Part shown: piece by piece, positions 47,077 to 58,410 of the stretch | How the letters are laid out: every line of letters starts with the position of its first letter | Position numbering within the stretch: the stretch's first letter is position 1 | Assembly (NCBI RefSeq): GCF_036884655.1 | Contig: NC_088340.1 | Location: 27,267,501 to 27,331,500 of the forward strand | From: Musa acuminata AAA Group | Taxonomy: Eukaryota > Streptophyta > Magnoliopsida > Zingiberales > Musaceae | DNA: 64,000 bases | Direction of reading: 5' to 3' | Made by a program: the position numbers and the translations under genes | The notes under the pieces: generated by a model | Told to the model about the DNA's origin: nothing | Seen by the model: only the letters and a program-made list of their open reading frames with translations | Database searches by the model: none

Positions 47077-48186
47077 TCATTCAGGAGGTGGAAAATTAAA
47101 GTGCCTAAATAAAGAGTCAAATTGTCGATGAATTTGCTGTAGCTCAGATAGGATTTGATCTTGTCGATGTTCAAGCCGTTCTTGTCTTTGTTCAAATCGG
47201 TCCATCCGAATCCCAATATCTTCGTCAGATAATGCAGTAGCTTGCTCAAATGAATGTGTTTCCTCAAAGGGACAGATCAGAAGAGATTGAGTACCCCTAA
47301 AGACTGGTGTTTCCGGTTCCGATTCAGGTTGGGGGGGATCGGTTCTTCTAGGCATTCTAACCCAGTTACCGTTTCTATAAACACATCTTAATCGGTGAAG
47401 TAGATTTTTATTTATTATGCTAAACCTATCTACTTTTATTACTTCTTCTTCTGGTGGTATTGGAATATCGTAGGCTTTCAGTATTCTAGTGATTATACCA
47501 CCATATGGAAGCATCATGTCTTTCTTAGATAGTTCTAACATGTTTTACTGGATAAGATAACCAAGACAGATGTCATGTCCTTTCATGATCCAATACATAG
47601 TTCCTAATTCTATTTGGCTTACTTCATCATGATGATATTGTTTAGGGAGAATGATGCTAGTTAGGATATGATGAAGTACCTTAGTGTTTAGTGGTAGTAG
47701 ATGTTCACAACTTTTAGGAACAAATGCTAAGTTGGGATTGGCGAAAATTATTCCTAAGGCTTCAACATATGTTGTCCCAACAGTTTCATCATCCCATGAT
47801 CCTCTAAAATAAAGTCCTCTGTTTTTTAGGGGAATGCCTATCATGTCGCAAATGAATTTATCCGTAATGGAGATGTGTTGTCCTAAGAGATAGGTAGACA
47901 TTCGTTCTTCTTCATCTACTTATATATTGTTGTAAAACAATCTAACAAGTCTTGGATAGATGGGTTCACTAATTTGTAAAATAGGGAGTAGATCTAAGTT
48001 TGCAAACCATTGGATTGTCTCTAAGTCTCTTAGTTCATTTAAATCTACATGTTATCCCTTATTGACACTCCTAAGTTCGAAAGAGAAAAACTTTTCAGCA
48101 TGATATTTTGAATCGAAAAGGGTAAGATCAAAATCTTCCACTAATCTCCTCTTCCCTTTGTCCCTTAAGGATCTTCTAGACCCCAT
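47077..48186 (-). pseudogene. Decayed ORF resembling 'putative plant transposon protein' (Transposase_32/PMD-like)
   Basis: One frame of 370 codons from ATG at 48186 (MGSRRSLRDKGKRRLVEDF) to the stop at 47077, interrupted by three TAA stops: near 48053, near 47923 and at 47545-47547. Recognisable pieces are PIYPRLVRLFYNN, ISITDKFICDMIGIPLKNRG, ILTSIILPKQYHH, YWIMKGHDICLGYLI, MLPYGGIITRILKAYDIPIP and a charged C-terminal part with QRQERLEHRQDQILSELQQI, a likely coiled coil. 'YPxLVRxFYxN ... GIP' is how I recall the plant transposon protein domain found inside many LTR elements; its function is unknown. Assignment from memory, not from a search. It sits in the place of pol. Confidence 0.65.
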
Positions 48187-48414
48187 AACTACTGCTATTT
48201 AAGAGGATAGTAATGAGAAAGAGTAAATGAATCAAAAACAGAATTTAAGGGGTTCTTAGAGAATACCTTAGTGAGATCTTCAATAGAAGGAGAGATTGTT
48301 GATCTTTTACTTCAAAATGAGGAGTATTTGGGATGCTATGAGGGGTGAAATGGAGGTGGCGAAGCTTTGAAAGAGTAAAGAGGGGGAGGGAGTGAGTTGG
48401 GGTCGGTTCCACCG

Positions 48415-48552
48415 TCGGCCCTAGCTCGGGTTAAAAAGAGGCAGAATTACGGGCAGTTGCACCGCTGGCTGGGGCGGTGCAACCGCTTGCAACACATGAT
48501 AGCCGGAGGTGCTACCTCCAGCTGGGGCGGTGCCACCGCCTGCAGGCGGTGA
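48415..48552 (-). promoter_or_regulatory. Internal cluster of GC-rich palindromic boxes in E
   Basis: Boxes GGCGGTGCAACCGC, GGAGGTGCTACCTCC and GGCGGTGCCACCGCC, which otherwise occur only in the LTR promoters of E, F and G. Here they lie 230-370 bp upstream of the ATG at 48186 on the minus strand, so they could be a promoter for that ORF. Inference only. Confidence 0.5.
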
Positions 48553-48559
48553 GCACTTG

Positions 48560-49055
48560 TTCTGACTATAGTGTGATCTGATTTAAATGTTTTTGACTTA
48601 AGAAGAATTTTTATTTAGAGCAATCAACTTTACTTATGTAATTAAGTAAGAATTTTCATTGTAAGATAAGAAATTTTGCATGATCAAGATAGATCTTGTG
48701 ACGTGCATACTCTAAATGTTGTGCACATGTTTGCGACAGATTGTTCAAGTTGGTAAGCCTTGCAAATTCATGACAAACTTAGTAAGTTCATGATATAGTT
48801 GGATTCGAAAGTAACAAACGGATGACATCAATGGGTTCGAAAATCCAGAGGATATATGAAGTGAGAATCATGGATTTCCAATTCTGAGGGATCAAATAGG
48901 ATTGTATCTATATCACATTTGTAATTTTAATTTTCTAATCCTCTTTTGTTATTTAGGCTAAAGAGCATCGCGAGTTCTTTTTGGATCTCGGGTCATGAAT
49001 ATCGAGAATCCAAAGAGCAGGATATTATTTCTTGCTCCCAACTTATGATGTTTTA
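48560..49055 (-). other. Spacer between gag and the second ORF of element E
   Basis: About 500 bp of AT-rich sequence with no coding frame or recognised motif. It separates the gag stop from the palindrome cluster. Confidence 0.6.
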
Positions 49056-49060
49056 TGTCT

Positions 49061-50644
49061 TTACAAGAAAGGATGATCTTTAGGTACCCATTTGCTTTTG
49101 GGTGCCTCAAAAATAGATCTACATTTTTTATCATGTTGCATAGAATTTATCATGGTTCCTTTAGGAACCCAAATTAATCTGTTCGGACTAATTTTCTTGA
49201 ATGGACAATAATGCGTTTTGTGTCTAAGTTTGCAACAAAAGTTGCATTTGCTTTGGTGTCGAACATGTAAGATGAGGCCTTTTATGAAGGTGGTTGGATT
49301 TTGGTGAGGACTTCTCACAAATCCGATTCCACTTCTTTTGGGAACGTGACCCTTGTTTGCAAGGATCATGTTCAAAGACTTGCTACCAACCTCAAATTTC
49401 TTCGAGGTGTCTTTAAGTAGCAAGTTTTCCTTTTGGAGAGTTTCTAGATCATGGCATTTTATGCATGAACCTAAACTATCATGATATTCACTTTTTAACT
49501 TATCGAAATTACAAGTAAGACTATCGTGCTCCTTTTTTAGCAATTTGTATTTTCTACTGATAATCTTGCATTCATCAAATAAGTCATGGAAGGCATTTAA
49601 TAATTCATCAAATGATAAATCTGCATCTATTAAGTTCGTTACCTCCTTTCCGATGGCCATTAAGGCGTAATGAGCAACTTGCTCGGTGTTGGACTCCTCT
49701 TCTTCGGACGCGCTCGAGTCATCTCACGTTGCTTTGAGCGCCTTCTTCTTTGATGTTCTCTTTTTGACTTGGGGACAATCACTTTTGTAGTGTCCCGACT
49801 TTTTGCACTTGTAGCAAATAACTTGGTCCTTCTTGGGTTCAAGTTTATTTTTTGTGTCATTCTTAAACTTGTTTCTTTTAATGAATTTTTTGAATTTTCT
49901 TGTTAGAAGTGCCAAGTCATCGTCACAGTCCTCATCACTTGAGTTTTCTCTCAAGTGGTCTTATGAAGTTCTAAGCGTCATATCCTTCCTGTTCTTTGGA
50001 ATGATGTCTTCTTGCTCTTCATGAGCTTTGCAAGTCATCTCGTAGGTCATTAATGATCCGATTAGTTCTTCAAGAGGGAACTTGTTTAGATCTTTCGCCT
50101 CTTGAATAGCAGTGACTTTAGGATCTCAACTTTTAGGAAGGGATCTTAGAATCTTATTTACGAGCTCAAAATCCGAAAAACTTTTTCTGAGTCCTTTTAG
50201 ACCGTTAACGACATCCGTGAAACGGGTAAACAAGTCGCCAATAGTCTCACTCAGTTTCATCCTGAAAAGTTCGAAAGAATGTATCAAAAGATTGATTTTT
50301 GACTCTTTCACTCTACTTGTGCCTTCGTGAGTCACTTTGAGTGTGTGCCAAATATCAAATGCGGTTTCACAAACCGAAACACAGTTGAACTCATTTTTAT
50401 CAAGTGCACAAAATAAGGCATTCATAGCCTTTGCATTAAGAGCGAAAGCCTTCTTCTCCAATTCATTCCAATCAATCATTGGAAGAGAAGACTTCAAAAA
50501 TCAATTTTCAACAAGATTCCAAAGTTTAAAATCCATAGAAATAAGAAAGATCCTCATTCGGGTCTTCCAATAGGTGTAGTCCGTCCCATTGAACATGGGT
50601 GGAAGTGTAATAGAATGGCCCTCTTGGTTTCTAGCGTATGCCAT
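49061..50644 (-). pseudogene. Element E gag (528 codons), broken by stops
   Basis: Start ATG at 50644 (MAYARNQEGH), 40 bp inside the primer binding site, in one frame to the stop after KWVPKDHPFL at 49061. Copia gag core: YTYWKTRMRIFLISMDF, LNAKAMNALFCALDKNEF, ETAFDIWHTL, LFTRFTDVVNGL, KILRSLPKS. First zinc knuckle CYKCKKSGHYKSDC (about 49785-49826). A coiled-coil-like stretch follows (FDECKIISRKYKLLKKEH, LETLQKENLLLKD) and then a second zinc finger CNFCCKLRHKTHYC (near 49208-49249). Stops interrupt near 50498, 50126, 49957 and 49724. Known Sirevirus/Tork gags have this layout. It is fuller than the gags of G and F. Confidence 0.85.
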
Positions 50645-50680
50645 CTCTCTTGGGTTTTAATCCGTTTGAGAGTTAACCCC

Positions 50681-50692
50681 GCTCTGATACTA
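50681..50692 (-). other. Element E primer binding site
   Basis: Reverse complement reads TAGTATCAGAGC, against TGGTATCAGAGC; one change. It lies two bases inside the 5' LTR. Confidence 0.8.
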
Positions 50693-50694
50693 AT

Positions 50695-52348
50695 TGTTAG
50701 GATCAAGAGCACTAAGAGGGGGGGGGGGGTGAATTAGTGCAGCGGAAAACCTTCTACGATTCAAAATAAACTACGTTTGTTCGATAAAAGTGATTTCAGT
50801 AAGAAAGCCAATTCGTAAATCACTTTAACTTTTGATTAAGAGGGATGCAACAAAGATATAAATGCAGTTTGCAGTAATGGTTCAAATCAAATAGTAGGCG
50901 CAAACTGAAATATGATATTCGTACGGAAAAATTGATTTACGTCTAAATGCTGATTCGTAAATCACTTAATTAAGCGAGATGCAGTTAAAGCAAGGATATT
51001 AAGGCAGTTTGCAGTTATGATAGAAATCAAAACGTAAACGCAAACTGAAATATAATGATCGTATGATAAAATTGATTTACGTCTAAATGCCGATTCGGAA
51101 AGTGCAAAGCTTGAAACCCAATCGTATATGCGCAGAAAGCAGTAAGCTTTTGAGGAGGTTTGCAGTAAAGATAAGATGCTCAAAGTAAATGCAAACCGAG
51201 ATTCAGAGTGGTTCGATCAATCTTGACCTACTCCACTTTTGGCTTCCTCCACCGACGAGGTCACCGACGTCAACTAGAGGCCTTCCTTCAATAGGCGAAG
51301 GCCAACCACCCTTTTACAGTTTCACTCCTTTTGACGGGCTTAGGAGACAACCCTTATAGAATTTCCTTTCCTCTCTTAACCAATTAGGACTTGGTAGAAA
51401 AGAGGAAGAAGAACTTTCAACTCATACAACACTTTTGAGCTCTAAAAATCATAAAGTAAAATCAGAATTTCAGTGGTTTTTGGGTGCCCTTTCAGTGTTG
51501 AAAGGGTGGGGTATTTATAGGCCCCAATCCAGTTTGAATTTGGAGCTCAAAATTGTCAATTCCCTGAATTCCGGGATTTGGCGGTTGCACCGCCTGGCAG
51601 AGCTCGAAGACTGAGCCTCTGGGCGGTGCCACCTCCTGTCAGGGGCAGTTGCACCTCCTGCCAGAGCTCGAAGACCGAGCTCAGGCGGTTGCACTGCTCA
51701 GCCAGAGCTCGGAGACCGAGCCCAGGCGGTGCCACCTCCTGTCAAGGGCGGTTGCACTGCCCAGTCTCGCTCGGAGACTGAGCCCAGGCGGTGCCACCGC
51801 CTGGCTTGGGCGGTTCAACCGCCTGGCAGAAATCAGGGTCCGAATGGGTTGATCCATTCGGCCCAATTTGGGTTTTTCAGGGGCCCAATTGCCCCAAGAT
51901 TAAGTTAATGGGATCACCTACCATTTCCAACTTAATCATTGTGCTAACTACGATATTTCCTAAGACATTTACTGCAACTTGCTCCGGTGCGTCAATCGCT
52001 TCTTCTGGCGAGCTTCCGGCGAACTTCCGTCGATCATCCGATGAACCCTTGGTGATGCTCCTACGGACTTCCGGCAAACTCCTAGACTTTCGACGATCCA
52101 CTTGGCGAGTTCCGACGAGCTTCTTGGGCAAGCTCATGGACTTCTCGGATTTGTTCCCGCAGAACCTCCGACGACTGTCCGAACTTCCGTCGAACTCTCG
52201 AACTTCCAACGTGATCATTGTCTTGACTCCGGCGCAACTCCTGCTGCATATCTTACTTTCATCGTAGTTAATCCTGCACACTTATCTCAACATATAGATT
52301 AGATAATAAATGACAATTGACTTCATCATCAAAATCCAAGATTCAACA
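50695..52348 (-). repeat. Element E 5' LTR (1654 bp)
   Basis: Plus strand TGTTAGGATC ... GATTCAACA. Same organisation as 43896-45565, with palindromic boxes at 51576-51835 and reverse TATA near 51508-51517. A G-run at 50719-50729 corresponds to the C-runs of G. Confidence 0.92.
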
Positions 52349-52842
52349 TCGGCGTCATGAGAGGAATATCTCATATGTTCTTACTCTGAAAAATCCCTAG
52401 CCAGGATCATTCGGGTTGAGTGAGAAAGAGTTCTCCAAGAGAATCCATTAGAGCGAGACTCGAGTAGAAACCGTATGGGTCTGACAGCACCATGCTCGAT
52501 ATACGGTCTCTGGGATATTAGATGGATGAGGGACTATAGGTACACAGTAACTGAGGACAGATAGGTCCAATAGATTGGATTCCCCTGTATCGTCTGGGGA
52601 CTACGGCGTAGTGGCCTAGTACGTCCGTAGTCGATGAGTCAAGTGAATTATTACAGAGATAATAATTCACTGAGTTAGAAGGAGTTCTGACAGTTATGAC
52701 TCACGGCCAGCTCGATATTGGGCCTGGAGGGTCACACATATGGTAGGCATTGTGATGAGTAGAGGTTCGGATATGACATATCCAACGGAACCCTTGTCTT
52801 ATTGGATGTAGATCCAATACCCACTAGGGGAGGACCCATTAG

Positions 52843-52847
52843 GCTTT
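52843..52847. repeat. TSD of element F (left copy)
   Basis: GCTTT here, GGTTT at 60021-60025; the uninterrupted LTR of A reads GGTTT at this site, so the left copy has one substitution. Confidence 0.75.
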
Positions 52848-54455
52848 TGTTAGAATCGGAGCGGCACTAAGAGGGAGGGGGGGGAGGGGGTGAATTAGTG
52901 CAACGGATTAAAACGTCGGTTTTGACAAATCTTTCATACGATAAAAATCAAACTCGGAAGTGCTTAACTTGAAAGCGTATTCATAAAGTTGTGCAGCAAA
53001 GGTAATGAGGAAATAAAGCACGTAAGAAGGTTTGCAGTAATGTAAATAGCAATAATGAAATGCAAACCAGAGATCACACCGATTTTAAAGTGGTTCGGTC
53101 AAATGACCTACATCCACTTGCGAGGCCCTCTTCGATGAGGCTCCCACCTTCCACTAGCAAATCTCTTGAAGGGGAAGAGTAAATACGCCTCTTACAACTT
53201 TTTACAAGCGGTTCACACTTTTACAAATTTTCAGCAAGAAAGAAGGAGGTGAACACTCTAGCAAATTAAAAACAAGACTTGCTAAGAATTTTCTAAGACC
53301 TTTCTCTCAATCAATTGCTTCTCCAAAAGTTGTTTTCTCAACTAAGATTTGAGGAGTATTTATAGGCCTCAAGATGATTCAAATTTGGGCTCTAAAATTT
53401 GAATTATCTTTGATTCCCGATGCCGGCGGTGCCACTGCCTGTCAGTGGCGGTGCCCCGCTTGTCAGTGTCTGACACTGACAATGGACTGGCGGTGCCACC
53501 GCCCAGCGAAGCGGTGCCACTGCCCAACCAGGAGGTGCCATCGCCTACACTATTTCAGCTCACTGGTTGGTCTCCAAACTTGGCCCAAACTAGTCTAAAC
53601 TCGGGCCCAATTGGCCCCTACTTGGGTTATAGGATTAACACCTAATCTTAACCCTAATTAACATGCTAATTATGAATTTAAAGACATTTCCTAAGCTATT
53701 ACAAAGTCCGCAAGTCAAGACTTTTTCCGGCGAGCTTCCGGCGAACTTCTGACGGTCTTCCGACGAACTCTCGAAAACCATTCTACGGACTCCCGGTAAG
53801 CTCCTAGACTTCACGATTTGATCTTGGCGAGTTCCAATGAGCTTCTTCGGCAAGCTCCGATCTTTCTCGGCGAGCTCTGCGAACTTCCAACGAACCTTCC
53901 GGCGAGCTTCCGAAAAACCCTTCGGCAAGCTCCCTACTCATTCTCGGCTACTTCCGGCAGCATTCCCGACGAACCTTCGGACTTCCGTCGAACTCTCAAA
54001 CTTGCAACAAATCCTTCGCGCTTGACTCCGACACTTTGTTTCTCTTTATGTCTTCATCGTTATCATAGTTAAACCTGCACACATAAACCAAAACTCTACT
54101 TCGATCTAGATAATATTACAAAGCGAATTGACATTCTGTTGCCCGACACTTCATTGGTTGGCACTTCATCCAATTCTTCGGCGCATCGTTCTCTCTTGCG
54201 GCTTATTGCCCAATCAGTGGTTGACCTCCGTAACCCCGATATCCTTGGCGCAATTCTGCTCTTGGCCCGATGCCCAACGTCCGACGTCCGAAGCCTTCTG
54301 CCATCCAATATCCTAACGTGATCTCCTCCAATGCAACGTCAATTCCTTCTGCATTAACTGTCTAATCCTGATCGAGTAGACCTGCATCACTCAAAATACA
54401 GTTAAACATCTAAACACAATCAATTAGTTTCATCATCAAAATCCGAGATTCAATA
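52848..54455 (-). repeat. Element F 3' LTR (1608 bp)
   Basis: Plus strand TGTTAGAATCGGAGCGGCAC ... GATTCAATA (CA end changed to TA). Palindromic boxes at 53424-53552; reverse TATA near 53356-53365; diverged repeats at about 53725-53985. The G-rich run near 52875-52890 is impure. Confidence 0.9.
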
Positions 54456-57418
54456 ATCTCCCCCTTTTTTATGATGACAACTAATTGATGACTAACGGAG
54501 TTAACCTTAACACCTCGGAGTTTAACCAAACTCCCTCTATCAATATGCCATTGATAGAACACTTGGATTATCCCAAATCCAAGTAACATTCATCACATGT
54601 TCTGATAAACATTTAAACCATCATGCAAATATATAAAATATTCAATTCAATGCATGAAGTCATCAATATACTTCTCCCCCTATGTCATCAACAAAAAGGA
54701 GAAGTAGCTCTAGCATGAAGCTAGATTTTCATCAATATTCAAGTTATTATAACATGAAGCTAGATTTTCATCACAACATATAAGCACAAAAGCATACCAA
54801 GATTCTTAAGTTCAATCATGGCAATTCAACACTTGAATTTTTGTGCAAGATTGCACTTTGCTTTTCTTTGCAAGTAACAATATTTATGATGTTTGATATA
54901 TCAAATTTCTTCATTCAAGTGTGCAAGCTAGCAATAACTTTCTCCCCCTTTGTCAATATCAAAAAGAAGGAGAGGAACCAATGATTTAGTCTTTTACATC
55001 AACTTTGCATTAATCAATATTTCAATCATCACATGATGCATACAAGACAATAATGCAAAGAAATTATTTCATGAAGGATATCAATGTGAAAATTCACCGA
55101 GGATCACATGATACAATCGCACATCATGATATCATTATGCGATACATTATGAGATTGATAATTTATCATATCAATGAAAGATATCAATTGTTAAACATGA
55201 TATGATAATAGTCTCAAAATTTTCAATTTGCGATACATGTGATACATTGCAATAGACTAAAAAATTTAATGCGATGCTTTTAAGGATATCAACTCATTTT
55301 TTATACAAAGCATGGTAAGAGCAATTATATTGCAAGTTTTCTAAGTTTTACATTTTTTGCTTCTTTCGAGATAGCAATTCTTTGCTTCTCTTTAGATTGC
55401 AGGATTTGCAATTCATTGGTAGTGTTCATGATAGCAAGTTCTTTCAATGAAATGATCGAGCTAGCAAATTTTCCTTCCTTTGAAATATGCAGGCTAGTAA
55501 ACTAACTCCCCCTTTATTATTATAAAAAAGAAGAGAGAAACCAATGGCTAAAAAATTTAATCATTATACAAGCCATATTACAAAATCATGTCATGATATC
55601 AAGAAAATTCAAGAAGGACATGATTCATTCGATAAATCTTTTTAATAGAGCAAAAGAATTATACAACCAAGGATCATGATTAAAATATATCAATATCATA
55701 GATCAAGTCATGATTCATGATTCATGATTCATCATAAAGCAAATTAATTTTCAATCATCACATAAGGCATTTAAAGAATTTTTGAAACATAGGAGAATGA
55801 TTAATTTAAGCATGCAATGTTTCAATCAAATTCAAGTCATTAATACCAATACTTTCATATTGTGAGTATCAATTCATGAATACCAAAAGATATTATTTGT
55901 GATTCCAATTTTGCAAGATCAAGATTATGATTTAGATAAAACTCATTCAAATCAACTCGTTAACTTGAAATTCATAATCAAGTCATCAAAATCAATTTCG
56001 AGATTCACAAAATATCATGAAATCATTAATCTCGATCAGATGGGAAAAGTATTTTTTAAGTGATTCTTTTTTATCTAAGCATGCCTTAGTCATTATATGC
56101 CAAATCAAGATAAGCATGAAAGTTCAAGACGTAAAGGCAAAATCTTATAAAACAACTCATCAAGCAAGATTTTAAACATCTATTTTCAAGCTAGAGTAAG
56201 TCAAGGATTCAATTATCTCATGTCATGAATTCCAATAGGCATCTCAAATTATCAACATCACATTAAAAAGATATTTCAAAAAGACATATCGATAAGTGAT
56301 TCATTTGTATCATTTCATTTTCGGAAGATTCTCCTCTTTGGTAAATAAATCTAGGAGAACAAAATGAATTAAGGGAGATATAATATGATTGAAGCATTGA
56401 ACATGATTCATATTTAAAATGTGTCTCATGTCATAAGTATGAATCAAGCATTTGTGAAATCCGAAATCATCCTCAAAATCACATTCAATAAATTCATACA
56501 TGATAAGCTTAGATTTATTGAAAAGTCGATAAGATAGAGGATCGTATTTTATTTTTATAAATTTCTATTCATGTGATTTGCTTCTTATAAGCATGCCTTT
56601 ACCTTTAATAAAACAAGTGTCAACATTTAAGAAGGAAAGGTAAATTTCGTAAAACAAATCATCAAGCATGATTCCATGATAACATCCTTTTAATATCTTG
56701 ATATTCATCATCAAGTATGATTTCAAAAAATATGTTTAAGAGAAATCATTAAGACCAAATACATGATACACTCATTTATTTTTAAAATATTCATCATGTT
56801 TATTTTCATGAAATTCACAAGATTTGTAAAATAAATTCATTAATCTCAATAGGATAGAAAATTCATTTCCATTTCATACAATTGATTTCATGTGAGGGTA
56901 TTCAAGTCTTTTGTGAAAACATATATCATTTTAAATTTAAAATAAAAGTTTCGTCATGAAGCCGTCAAGACCAAACACATCATAATATCACATCTATCAT
57001 CAAAAGACTATCAAGAAATTCATACAGATGTACATGCACTATGTCATCTTAATATATCATGAGAATGTCATCTTAATTTATCATAAAAATGATTAGACCA
57101 AAAACATGTTAATCTAAAATGAGAGTTTCAAATCAACATTTACTTCAAAAACTCATGCATGATATAAAATCATCAAGATACACATGCATAGATTAATCCT
57201 AAGCATTATCACATATCATATAATTATCATCCCTAATGTTGCATATATCATTCAATATTTCAAAACAAAACATGCAAGAAACCTTAGCAATATACTTTTA
57301 ATGATCAATTTTTTTTAATTTTTTAAAGATTCTAAAAAGAAAAACATGATATAATTTTTTGAAAAATAATTTTTTATTTTCTATTCCTACTATCTAAATT
57401 AAGCACTCATGAAAACCT
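54456..57418 (-). other. AT-rich internal region with polypurine-like tracts (element F)
   Basis: About 3 kb without coding potential. Minus-strand polypurine tracts appear on the plus strand as CTCCCCC runs at about 54458-54475, 54674-54700, 54940-54968 and 55508-55540, each followed by TCATCAAC/AAAAAG-like text. The rest consists of CATGAT/ATCAAG words. No pol signature. Confidence 0.75.
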
Positions 57419-58360
57419 TCAAGTAATTTCAAAATAATTCAAGAGAGTTGAGTTACTTACCTTGTAGTCGAAGCCCATCAAAGCCCAATTCACCATTTCG
57501 CCTTTGGAAGTTTTTGATTCATCCTTGGTTGCCTTCCTCTTCTTTGGCCTCTTCCTCCGTTCAAGTTCATTGTTTATTTTAGATTTTTATTTAATAAACT
57601 TATTAAGATTTAGTGTTCGAAGTTCAAGTTCATCATTGTCCTCATCACTTGAGTCATCACTCAAGTGGTATTCATTTGTTCGGAGTTCCAAATTCTTCCT
57701 GTTCTTTAGAAGGTGATTTTATTCATCATGTTCATTATGTGCATTGTGCAACATTTCATATGTCATCAACCAACCAATTAGTTCTTCAAGTGGAATAATA
57801 TTTAAATCTTTTGTTTCTTGTATTGTGGTTATTTTAGGATCCCACCTTTTTGGAAGGGATCTTAAGATCTTGCTTACAAGATCAAAATTCGAAAAAGATT
57901 TACCAAGTACTCTTAGATTATTGACGACATCCGTGAAACGGGTGTACATGTCGCCTATAGTCTCGCTTGGTTGCATTCGAAAAAGCTCACAATCATACAA
58001 TAAAATGTTAACTTTCGAGCCTTTAACTCTACTAGTTCTCTCATACGTGATTTCAAGTGTTCGCCAAATATCAAAAGCCGTTTCGCACGTAGAAATCCGA
58101 TTGAACTCATTTTTGTCCAAAGCGTAAAATAAGGCATTCATAGCCTTTGCGTTTAAAGAAAAATACTTCTTCTCCAAATCCGACCATTCGTTCGTTGGTT
58201 TAGAGGGAAGTTGAAAACCGTTTTCAACGACATTCCATAAATCCAAATTTATAGAAATCAAGAAAACTCTTATTCGAGTTTTCCAATAAGTGTAGTCCAA
58301 TCCGTTAAACAACGGTGGACGAAAAATCGATAAGCCCTCTTGAAAGCCATGAAGAGCCAT
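57419..58360 (-). pseudogene. Element F gag, zinc knuckle missing
   Basis: ATG at 58360 (MALHGFQEGLS), 314 codons in one frame, with stops at 57719-57721 and near 57592. Gag core as in G: LDYTYWKTRIRVFLIS, LNAKAMNALFYALDKNEF, ETAFDIWRTLEIT, LFRMQPSETIGDMYTRF, KILRSLPKRWDPKI. Acidic tail SDDSSDEDNDELEL and basic RKRPKKRKATKDE follow. It ends just after GFDYKV, at the same codon as G, over the conserved splice-donor-like AAGGTAAGT (reverse of 57455-57463). The central CCHC knuckle is absent. Confidence 0.82.
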
Positions 58361-58395
58361 TTCTCTCAGGTGTAAATCCGAAATGAGAAATATCG

Positions 58396-58409
58396 GGCTC
58401 TGATACCAA
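58396..58409 (-). other. Element F primer binding site
   Basis: Reverse complement TTGGTATCAGAGCC, one base inside the LTR; intact. Confidence 0.85.
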
Positions 58410-58410
58410 T

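Larger units (their letters stand above)
43896..52348 (-). mobile_element. Element E: non-autonomous Sirevirus-like element with an added ORF
   Basis: 8.45-kb minus-strand element with LTRs 50695-52348 (5') and 43896-45565 (3'), primer binding site at 50681-50692 and multiple polypurine-like tracts. Internal order from the 5' side: a 528-codon gag, a GC-rich palindrome cluster (48415-48552), a 370-codon ORF resembling the putative plant transposon protein family, and a 28-residue RNase H stub, then AT-rich sequence. Protease, integrase and RT are missing. It looks like a deletion derivative of a Sirevirus that gained or kept a separate gene where pol once was. Confidence 0.85.

Noticed and set aside
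47077..48186. Nested independent transposon inside element E
   Set aside because: No LTRs, terminal inverted repeats or TSD found around the ORF; it reads as part of E's internal region.
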